Below are positions 1 to 5,223 of a stretch of 5,223 nucleotides of DNA, in pieces. The DNA lies in NCBI GenBank assembly GCA_022565195.1, contig JADFJZ010000158.1:1-5223 (forward strand), written 5' to 3'. Position 1 is the first letter of the stretch. Every line of letters begins with the position of its first letter. The stretch comes from Planctomycetota bacterium. GTDB taxonomy: Bacteria; Planctomycetota; Phycisphaerae; UBA1845; CAIVHJ01. The notes below the pieces were generated by a model. That model ran no database searches. It was not told where the DNA came from and saw only the letters and a list, made by a program, of their open reading frames with translations. The position numbers and the translations under genes are program-made.

Positions 1-1361
1 TCGACATGGTTGTCGTAAACCTCTATCCCTTCGCAAAAACCGTAGCCGATCCAGACTGCACCTTCGAGCAGGGCATCGAGATGATCGACATCGGCGGCCC
101 CTGCCTGCTCCGCGCCGCGGCGAAGAACCACAAACATGTATTGGTAGTGGAAGGGTCAGGGCTGTACGACATAGCACTGGCGCAACTGCGCGGCGAGCAA
201 GAGTACTGCAGCCATGACGACTTCCTCCGCTCTGGCGCATTCGGTGCCTTCTGGGCTACCTCACAATACGATGCAGCCATCACACAGTGGCTCGGATTCA
301 ACGAGGATGAGCAAGAATCCGATGTTCATTTCCTGCAGTTGTGGTGTGAGGGGCGGCTGCGATACGGCGAGAATCCGCACCAGAAGGGTCTGCTGTATGG
401 GTCCGTAGACGGCGACAGGCCCAATGATCTGACCGCGGCGGACACTGACTTGGAACGTCAGCAAAACAAGACCTCCTACAACAATTACGCAGATGCGCAC
501 GCGGCCTTGGAACTGTGTGGTGAGTTGTCTCGCGGGTGGCCCGAAGCAAGCGCGTGTGTCTTCATCAAGCACACCAACGCCTGTGGTGCAGCCGTGGCGG
601 AGAATCGAGTCCAGGCTTATCAGCAGGCTTTCCTCGGCGATCACAACGCTGCGATGGGTGGAATACTGGCTTGTAATTTCGAGGTCGATGCGGGGTTTGC
701 CGGTACGGTGATGGACACGTACGCGAAGTGGGGCAAAGCGGCCGGTGCCGGCGGGTTCTTTGTCGAGGTCTGGGTTGCGCCGGCGTTCGAGGAGCGCGCC
801 ATCGAGGTCATCCGCAAGGCCAAAGCGTGGGGAAAGCGCGTCAGGCTCCTTGCCGTCGAGGACTTAGGGAAACCGTTCGATCCCGATCCCGAACTCGAAT
901 ACAAATCCATCAGCGGCGGAATGCTCGTTCAAACCCGCGACTTGGTCGGCCTTAACGAAGATGATTGGAAGACCGTCACGAAGCGAGCGCCAACAAATCA
1001 AGAGCTGGACGATTTGCGGTTGGCTTGGCTGGTGTGCAAGCATACCAAGAGCAACGCGATCTCGATTTGTATGGACAGCATGTTGATCGGCAATGGCGCG
1101 GGGCAAATGTCGCGGGTGATGAGTTGCCGGATCGCGACGTGGCTGGCGAAGGAAAACGGGCACGCCGACAAACTCTCCGGCGCGGTGGCGGCTTCGGACG
1201 CTTTTTTCCCGTTCCGCGACGGGCCGGACATGCTGATCGAATCGGGCGTGAAGGCCATCATTCAGCCGGGCGGCTCAAAGCGGGACGCCGACACAATCGC
1301 AGCCTGTGATGAGAACGACGTCGCCATGATTTTCACGGGCACCCGGCATTTCAAGCACTAG
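1..1361 (+). CDS. purH: PurH, bifunctional AICAR transformylase / IMP cyclohydrolase (5' end outside window)
   Basis: PurH carries out the last two steps of de novo IMP synthesis in the cytoplasm: it formylates AICAR with 10-formyl-THF, then closes the ring to IMP. The reading frame is open to the left edge. The ATG at 6 is internal: it lies in D-MVVVNLYPF, which aligns with about residue 100 of E. coli PurH, so roughly 100 N-terminal residues are missing. Numbering from that ATG, the remaining cyclohydrolase part holds NLYPF (5-9), IDIGG (27-31) and AAAKNH (37-42). The transformylase part holds RYGENPHQ (119-126), SYNNYADAHAAL (157-168), the catalytic Lys-His pair in FIKHTNACG (188-189), GNGAGQMSR (362-370), ASDAFFPFRD (396-405), QPGG (420-423) and the usual C-terminal TRHFKH. 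Compared with E. coli it has about 12 extra residues around 236-249, before FFVEVWVAP. All recognised active-site motifs are intact, so it should be functional. No operon partner is visible on its 3' side, where a 160-bp gap with a hairpin repeat follows. Family assignment is very secure. Confidence 0.97.
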   Translation, partial: DMVVVNLYPFAKTVADPDCTFEQGIEMIDIGGPCLLRAAAKNHKHVLVVEGSGLYDIALAQLRGEQEYCSHDDFLRSGAFGAFWATSQYDAAITQWLGFNEDEQESDVHFLQLWCEGRLRYGENPHQKGLLYGSVDGDRPNDLTAADTDLERQQNKTSYNNYADAHAALELCGELSRGWPEASACVFIKHTNACGAAVAENRVQAYQQAFLGDHNAAMGGILACNFEVDAGFAGTVMDTYAKWGKAAGAGGFFVEVWVAPAFEERAIEVIRKAKAWGKRVRLLAVEDLGKPFDPDPELEYKSISGGMLVQTRDLVGLNEDDWKTVTKRAPTNQELDDLRLAWLVCKHTKSNAISICMDSMLIGNGAGQMSRVMSCRIATWLAKENGHADKLSGAVAASDAFFPFRDGPDMLIESGVKAIIQPGGSKRDADTIAACDENDVAMIFTGTRHFKH

Positions 1362-1385
1362 GCCTTGCCTGAGCGCTCGCCTTTC

Positions 1386-1438
1386 GTAGCGGCCGGCCTC
1401 TGTGCCGGCCGACGGTCGGCAGGGACGCCGACCGCCAC
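1386..1438. repeat. Double-hairpin intergenic element (REP-like)
   Basis: Two perfect hairpins stand side by side, 24 nt after the purH stop. Hairpin 1 pairs CGGCCGGC (1390-1397) with GCCGGCCG (1404-1411) around the loop CTCTGT. Hairpin 2 pairs CGGTCGGC (1413-1420) with GCCGACCG (1427-1434) around the loop AGGGAC. One base (A1412) separates them. GTAG (1386-1389) and CCAC (1435-1438) flank the pair and match with one mismatch, so the whole could close as a three-way junction. No T-run follows, so it is not a classical intrinsic terminator, although it could block 3' exonucleases or stall polymerase at the end of purH. The structure and purely intergenic placement look like a dispersed REP-type repeat. 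That it is repeated elsewhere is inference, since only one copy lies here. Confidence 0.7.
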
Positions 1439-1465
1439 ATGTCGTTTCGTCGGCATCGGCGGGGA

Positions 1466-1494
1466 TATACATCATCACGCGGTTTAGATACGAT
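1466..1494 (+). promoter_or_regulatory. Candidate sigma-70-type promoter for the adenosyltransferase gene
   Basis: TATACA (1466-1471) matches the -35 consensus TTGACA at 4 of 6 positions. It is followed by a 17-bp spacer and TACGAT (1489-1494), which matches TATAAT at 4 of 6. A transcript would start near 1501, just ahead of the Shine-Dalgarno at 1508. This AT-richer patch stands out in the GC-rich gap between the hairpin repeat and the gene. Two weak hexamers can occur by chance, and promoter consensus in this lineage is uncertain. Confidence 0.25.
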
Positions 1495-1507
1495 AAGCGC
1501 AGAATTC

Positions 1508-1513
1508 TGGAGG
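1508..1513 (+). promoter_or_regulatory. Shine-Dalgarno that fixes the GTG start of the adenosyltransferase
   Basis: TGGAGG lies 8 nt ahead of the GTG at 1522. The frame stays open upstream to a GTG at 1402, but that longer form would begin inside the loop of the first hairpin of the repeat and add 40 residues unlike any adenosyltransferase N-terminus. The family motif YTRTGDDGTT begins four codons after the GTG at 1522. Both facts favour 1522. Confidence 0.75.
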
Positions 1514-1521
1514 CCAAGCGC

Positions 1522-2079
1522 GTGAAGTTGTATACCCGGACCGGCGATGACGGCACCACGGGGCTGATCGGTGGGGGGCGAGTGCCCAAAGATCATGCCC
1601 GCGTGTCGGCCTACGGCGAGATCGACGAACTCAACGCCGTGCTGGGCTGGTGCGGTTGCGCAGCGGAAGAAGCCCGCGTGCAACGCCTTCAGCACGCCCA
1701 GCATCAGTTGTTCGCAATCGGGGCCGAATTGGCCACGACTCCCGGGAACACCGCCCGTCCCTCGTTCGTACCCATTGAGGATGCCGAGGTCGAGCGCCTC
1801 GAAAGCTGGATCGATGAATCGACCGATCATGTGCCGCCCTTACGCAATTTCATCCTGCCCGGCGGATCGGAAGGGGGCGCCCGACTGCACGTCGCCCGGA
1901 GCGTGTGTCGCCGGGCGGAACGGGCGGTGATCACCCTGGCGAGTTCGGAAGAAGTTCGCCCGGTAATCATTCACTATTTGAACCGTCTCAGCGACTTGCT
2001 CTTTGCCTGGGCCCGAGAGACAAACCACACCCAGAGCCAACCGGAAATACCTTGGGAACCAACCCACCCGCAGACATAA
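1522..2079 (+). CDS. pduO: PduO-type ATP:cob(I)alamin adenosyltransferase
   Basis: This enzyme transfers the adenosyl group of ATP to cob(I)alamin (or a corrinoid precursor), making the coenzyme B12 needed by mutases and other radical enzymes. It is cytoplasmic, and the PduO/MMAB family is usually trimeric. The 185-residue product has normal family length. Visible motifs, numbered from the GTG start, are the N-terminal ATP-binding stretch TRTGDDGTTGL (5-15), KDHAR (23-27), YGEIDELN (31-38), FILPGG (110-115), the signature ARSVCRRAER (125-134) with the conserved arginines that contact ATP in the family, and YLNRLSDLLFAWAR (152-165). All are intact. The symbol denotes the family type: no propanediol-utilisation genes are present, so a general B12 salvage or synthesis role is more likely. 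There is no cobalamin riboswitch in the ~80 nt between the upstream repeat and the gene. Its last 28 nt probably overlap the next gene, suggesting co-transcription. Confidence 0.94.
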   Translation: MKLYTRTGDDGTTGLIGGGRVPKDHARVSAYGEIDELNAVLGWCGCAAEEARVQRLQHAQHQLFAIGAELATTPGNTARPSFVPIEDAEVERLESWIDESTDHVPPLRNFILPGGSEGGARLHVARSVCRRAERAVITLASSEEVRPVIIHYLNRLSDLLFAWARETNHTQSQPEIPWEPTHPQT

Positions 2080-5030
2080 ACGATCAACAGCGCGCACAGG
2101 GAGAACTCACGCCGCTCAATGTGGTGATGATCTTCGTGGTCATCGCGACGTGCTTCGCGGTCTGCTTTCTGAACAGTCCGCCACCCGAACGAACCCCGGA
2201 TGGGGCTGTGCCGTGGGCGGATGGCTCGGTGCTGAAGGCGCTGACCGACGCGCTGGCGTTTGATTTCAGCATCCCCACGCCCCAAGGGATCGGCGTGAAG
2301 AATCTGGTGTTCGGCATCGCCTGCGGCGTGGGGGCGATCATCGTGTCGCTGGGACTGTTCGCCGCTTCGCGCTCACGCGAACGGGATTTCACGCTCGTCG
2401 AAGATCAGCCCGCGGAACAGCCCGTCAGTCACTTGAAGAAGCAAATCGACGCGTTTCAGGGGGCTCAGGTGCTTCTGGTTCTCCTGTTGGCGATGTCGTT
2501 TCTGAGCAGTTTGTGGTCGCCGATGGCGGAGTTGGCCATCGGAGGGTCGATTCTCCTGCTCGGCCAGTGCTTGTGGGTCTTTGCGATCCGCCACGGACTC
2601 AATGGCCGGGCCTGCCGGGCGGCGGCGAGCGGCGTGGTGGTCGTGCTGGCTCTGACTGCTGCTCTGGCAGTGGCGTACTACTACGAACGCAACAGAACGA
2701 TGCGCGTCGGTTACCCGATCGGCAATCCGTTGTTCTTCGCCGCCTGCCTGATGCCCGCCGTGTTGATTTGCTTTTGCTGGATCGTTTCGAGCTTCGGCGC
2801 GCTGCTGCGGGGTCAGCGTCGCGCCTTGATTTGCCTCGGGCTTTGTGCCGGGGCACTCGTGCCGCTCCTTTGGGGAACGTTCTTGGCAGACCCGCGGAGT
2901 ACGTACGTCGGCCTGGCGGCGGGTTTCGTCGCGATTGTGTTCTTCGCCGTTCGCGGAAGGGGGGCCAAGTGTGCCGTGGTCTTGCTCACCGCTGTCAGCG
3001 GGGTCGTCGGCTATTTTGCCGTGCTTGGTCCTATTCTGGAGCATCGCTCCGAGACGATCCGGACGCGCTTCTATGCCTGGGATTATGCCGCTCAACTGAT
3101 TGCACAGGCGCCGGTCTTAGGCCATGGGCAGGGGGGCTTCGCGCTCTTGGGCGATTCACTTACCGTTCAAGACGTGGCCGATGATCCTCGGGCGCTCCAT
3201 GCGCGGCTGTCTCATGCTCATAACGAATGGCTGGAGACGTGTGTCGATCTGGGCAGCGTCGGTCTGGTCATCACGCTGGGCTGTTTCGCGCTGACCTTTT
3301 GGGCCGGCGTTCAGGCTTTGCGCCGCGACTCGACTCCGCATCTGCGTTGGTTGCTCATTGGGCTGCTGTCTTCTTTGGTTGCGCTGATTACGGAGGAATG
3401 TTTTGATGTGGCCTTGCGCGTCGCTGGGCTGCCGACCCTCTTCTACACGGTGTTGGGCCTGACCTGGGCGGTCATTGGGGCAGGTCGCTCCGGCGAACCG
3501 CCGGCAGCGTCGCCGAAAAGCAGGGCGGTGCTATGGGGCCTGCTGACAGCCTGTGTGGCTGCGCTGGGTTTGCTCGTTAGCACCAGCGCGCTTCTGGACT
3601 TTCAGGCGTCGAGGGCGCTTTATGATTTCCAAGAGAAACTCCAGCAGCGGCAATGGGACGCCGCGACCACAGACGTGGAGTTCGCCCGCCGCTACCGCCT
3701 GAATCCGAGCCGCAAGCTCACCGCATTCTACACGGAGGCGTGGTGTCATTTGCGGATCGCCGAAGCAGCCATGCAGGATTTCCTGACCCGTGCCCAGGCT
3801 GGAGCCGATCCGCAGAATCCCTTGCCCGCCGAGCAACTGTGGTCTGTTGGCCAGGAAGCTGTCGCGCGGGCAAACAGAGTCCTCGAACTGGTTGATGATC
3901 TATCCCTCCATACGGCCCACTATTACGGCACGTACCGCCTCGCCGGCGGGGCGCTCGAACTCATGCAGCGCATGGCTTTGGCTACGGGTGAACAAGCTCG
4001 GGCAGAGCAATACAGGCTGGCTGCGCTGGCGGCACTCACCAAAGAAGGTGAGCGGCAACCCTACAATGCGGGTTTGGTTTTGCGCATCCTCGAACTCTCG
4101 CGCCAACTCAGCGTGGCCGAGGTTGTCGATCTCATTTGTCCGCCGATGCAGTATCACCAAGTCGACGAGCGTTACCATCGACTCGTGCGGGGACTCGCCG
4201 GGCGCCCTGGATTCGACGCCCAATTCCAGCCCATCCTCATCGAAGCACTAGCAACGCTGATTGACCAGCCGACGGGCATCGCGCCGGTCCGCTACGCCGC
4301 CCAGAAACTTCGAATTGCGTCATGGGTGGCAGCCGGCCGGGCGGAATTTGCTGATGGACGCGCCTACGCCCGAAACGCCCTGAACCTGGCGGAGAAGGAG
4401 AGCGAGAGGTTTCCCATTGCGTATGCCATCGCCCACCGCGAGCTTGCCCATTTCACGTTTCTGGACAACCCCGGCGATCCGCAAGCTGCGGTGGAGATCG
4501 CCCTCAAGGGAATGTCGCTGCTGCCCGCGTCACACGAGGCTGAGCCGGTTAAGATGCGGATGCGCGAACGATTGGCCCTGTATCATCTGGCCGCAGGTGA
4601 TGAGCAGGCAGCGATCGATGTCGTGCTCGGCCGCGATCAACTCAAACCGGAGGCCGTGCAGGCGGAGATGGCTTCTCTGTACTTGTCGCTGTGCCAGTTG
4701 CTCGCTTCCTTTGATGCGACGCGCAGGCCGGACTATCTCGCGGCGCGCCTCGATCGGCTCGATGAGCTGTGCCAAACAAGCCAAGTCGCGCCGCAACTCA
4801 AGCCCGCTGCTGCGATGTTCAAAGCCGATCTGGCCCTACGGATCGGAAATCTATCGGAGTGTGTAAAGCACTGGGCAGACGCGATTGCGAAGGGCGTCAG
4901 TCCGGCGCAGATCCTCGTGCAGGCTGAGAATGCAGCGCAAGAGCATCCGCAAGACGAGGCGCTCAACCGGTTTCTCCTGGAACTGAAAATCGAGTTGACG
5001 GGACCCGGTTTGCTCGATGCCGGTCAGTGA
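2052..5030 (+). CDS. O-antigen ligase/polymerase-like (Wzy_C) membrane protein with large C-terminal TPR-like domain
   Basis: This is a 992-residue protein with roughly 13 hydrophobic helices: about 24-42, 82-104, 139-155, 159-179, 192-211, 226-250, 257-277, 283-300, 305-326, 400-420, 432-448, 457-478 and 491-514. The long loop 327-399 carries GHGQGGF (357-363) and ends in HAHNEW. From His390-Asn391 the spacing exactly fits the ligase motif H[NSQ]-x9-G-x2-[GTY] (G401, G404). IGNPLFFA (223-230) and RSTYVGLAAG (282-291) also fit the superfamily. Members use lipid-linked glycans at the outer face of the inner membrane, as WaaL ligases, Wzy polymerases or protein O-glycosyltransferases; the sequence does not say which. 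Residues 515-992 are soluble, helical and TPR-like, for example around 532-553 and 837-857. Positively charged loops place the N-terminus inside and, with 13 helices, this domain in the periplasm. The start is uncertain: TTG at 2052 has a weak GGAAA upstream, while GTG 2121, GTG 2124 and ATG 2127 lack well-spaced ribosome sites and start directly in the first helix. A glycosyltransferase lies convergent at its 3' end, consistent with a polysaccharide locus. Confidence 0.85.
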   Translation: MGTNPPADINDQQRAQGELTPLNVVMIFVVIATCFAVCFLNSPPPERTPDGAVPWADGSVLKALTDALAFDFSIPTPQGIGVKNLVFGIACGVGAIIVSLGLFAASRSRERDFTLVEDQPAEQPVSHLKKQIDAFQGAQVLLVLLLAMSFLSSLWSPMAELAIGGSILLLGQCLWVFAIRHGLNGRACRAAASGVVVVLALTAALAVAYYYERNRTMRVGYPIGNPLFFAACLMPAVLICFCWIVSSFGALLRGQRRALICLGLCAGALVPLLWGTFLADPRSTYVGLAAGFVAIVFFAVRGRGAKCAVVLLTAVSGVVGYFAVLGPILEHRSETIRTRFYAWDYAAQLIAQAPVLGHGQGGFALLGDSLTVQDVADDPRALHARLSHAHNEWLETCVDLGSVGLVITLGCFALTFWAGVQALRRDSTPHLRWLLIGLLSSLVALITEECFDVALRVAGLPTLFYTVLGLTWAVIGAGRSGEPPAASPKSRAVLWGLLTACVAALGLLVSTSALLDFQASRALYDFQEKLQQRQWDAATTDVEFARRYRLNPSRKLTAFYTEAWCHLRIAEAAMQDFLTRAQAGADPQNPLPAEQLWSVGQEAVARANRVLELVDDLSLHTAHYYGTYRLAGGALELMQRMALATGEQARAEQYRLAALAALTKEGERQPYNAGLVLRILELSRQLSVAEVVDLICPPMQYHQVDERYHRLVRGLAGRPGFDAQFQPILIEALATLIDQPTGIAPVRYAAQKLRIASWVAAGRAEFADGRAYARNALNLAEKESERFPIAYAIAHRELAHFTFLDNPGDPQAAVEIALKGMSLLPASHEAEPVKMRMRERLALYHLAAGDEQAAIDVVLGRDQLKPEAVQAEMASLYLSLCQLLASFDATRRPDYLAARLDRLDELCQTSQVAPQLKPAAAMFKADLALRIGNLSECVKHWADAIAKGVSPAQILVQAENAAQEHPQDEALNRFLLELKIELTGPGLLDAGQ
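3594..5027 (+). other. C-terminal helical TPR-like domain of the ligase-like protein
   Basis: After the last membrane helix the protein continues for about 478 residues (515-992) with no further hydrophobic segment. The region is rich in Ala, Leu, Glu, Arg and Gln with short Pro/Gly breaks, typical of stacked helix pairs. TPR-like units can be read at QWDAATTDVEFARRYRLNPS (residues ~534-553) and ALYHLAAGDEQAAIDVVL (842-859). The remainder is too degenerate to delimit repeats by eye. Such domains usually bind proteins, so a scaffold for other glycan-assembly or envelope factors is plausible, but no partner is indicated. Confidence 0.6.
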
Positions 5031-5223
5031 CTCGGAGTCGCTCCGCGCACCATATCGCTGGCCTCGCGATACACTCTCGCCGTCTCCCCAGCCATCTCGC
5101 TGAGAGAGTGCTTCTTCTTGCAGTGCTCCAAGGCCCGGCTGGCCAGCAGGCGAGCGGCGGCACGGTCCCTGAGCAGTTGGCGAATGGCTCCTGCCAATGA
5201 TTCGGGTGAAGGGTCCGGGCGAA
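5024..5223 (-). CDS. C-terminal fragment of a probable family-4 glycosyltransferase (start outside window)
   Basis: On the minus strand a frame is open from the right edge to a TGA at 5026-5024, giving 65 residues. They begin RPDPSPESLAGAIRQLLRD and continue with short Ala/Leu/Arg-rich helices to EMAGETARVYREASD and a short tail ending in PSH. This is the usual end of GT4 (GT-B fold) glycosyltransferases: a 'pdpe-LA-ai-~LL-d' stretch after the sugar-nucleotide site, then a Ser-x-x-x-Met-x-x-x-x-x-x-Val-Tyr helix. Such enzymes transfer sugars from nucleotide donors at the cytoplasmic side of the inner membrane. The catalytic part and donor-binding E-x7-E motif lie outside the window, so the substrate is unknown. 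The gene converges on the ligase-like gene and their 3' ends overlap by 7 bp. No internal start is needed because the frame runs off the edge. Confidence 0.75.
   Translation of the reverse strand, partial: RPDPSPESLAGAIRQLLRDRAAARLLASRALEHCKKKHSLSEMAGETARVYREASDMVRGATPSH

Noticed and set aside
1402..1521. 40-codon N-terminal extension of the adenosyltransferase
   Set aside because: It starts in the hairpin loop of the repeat, lacks a ribosome site, and reads through the repeat and the candidate promoter. The GTG at 1522 has a TGGAGG at good spacing and the expected family N-terminus.
1362..1521. Cobalamin riboswitch ahead of the adenosyltransferase
   Set aside because: The space is too short once the repeat is excluded, and I see no B12-box-like conserved core.
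1905..2051. Extended N-terminus of the ligase-like protein from GTG 1905
   Set aside because: It would overlap the conserved C-terminal half of the adenosyltransferase by 175 nt, and its residues are those of an out-of-frame shadow. The hydrophobic membrane start comes much later.
2373..3095. Minus-strand open frame of 240 codons opposite the ligase-like gene
   Set aside because: Its translation is rich in Arg, Gln, Pro and His with no hydrophobic core or known motif. It lies wholly opposite a well-supported membrane-protein gene and follows from that gene's GC-rich codon use.
5002..5045. Terminator hairpins at the convergent 3' ends
   Set aside because: GACCCGG/CCGGTC has a bulge and an 11-nt loop, and CGGAG/CTCCG has only a 5-bp stem. 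Neither has a T-run on either strand, and both lie within coding sequence, so they are too weak to call.
4963..5163. Minus-strand 66-codon open frame at the right end
   Set aside because: It overlaps in another frame the minus-strand frame that encodes the recognisable glycosyltransferase C-terminus. Its own translation is Arg/Trp/Ala-rich and resembles no family.

Overview
This 5.2 kb window is high-GC bacterial DNA with tightly packed genes, GTG and probable TTG starts, and only one intergenic gap of note (160 bp). The gene styles suggest Planctomycetota or a related, mostly metagenome-known lineage. The hints are a PurH variant with an extra Gly-rich insert, an intergenic double-hairpin repeat of a kind I recall from such genomes, and a very large O-antigen-ligase-like protein with a helical repeat tail. 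This taxonomic call is inference; no marker gene is present.

Layout, left to right. (1) Positions 1-1361, plus strand: the last ~452 codons of purH, the bifunctional enzyme for the last two steps of IMP synthesis. Its 5' end lies outside the window. (2) Positions 1362-1521: an intergenic gap with a 53-nt element made of two adjacent perfect hairpins (8-bp stems, 6-nt loops), then a weak promoter candidate and a good Shine-Dalgarno. (3) Positions 1522-2079, plus: a complete PduO-type ATP:cob(I)alamin adenosyltransferase starting at GTG. (4) Positions 2052-5030, plus: a 992-residue polytopic membrane protein of the O-antigen ligase/polymerase (Wzy_C) superfamily. It has about 13 membrane segments and a ~478-residue C-terminal helical, TPR-like domain, and its start probably overlaps the adenosyltransferase gene. 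(5) Positions 5024-5223, minus: the C-terminal 65 codons of what looks like a family-4 glycosyltransferase, convergent with the ligase gene and overlapping its stop by 7 bp.

The left half is housekeeping (purine synthesis, B12 cofactor activation). The right half looks like the edge of a surface-polysaccharide locus, where a glycosyltransferase would build a glycan and the ligase/polymerase would join it at the outer face of the inner membrane. The adenosyltransferase and ligase genes are probably co-transcribed because of their overlap, but nothing in the sequence links their functions. I see no RNA gene, CRISPR array, insertion sequence or replication origin. The least ordinary items are the double-hairpin repeat and the ligase with its large, probably periplasmic, helical domain.
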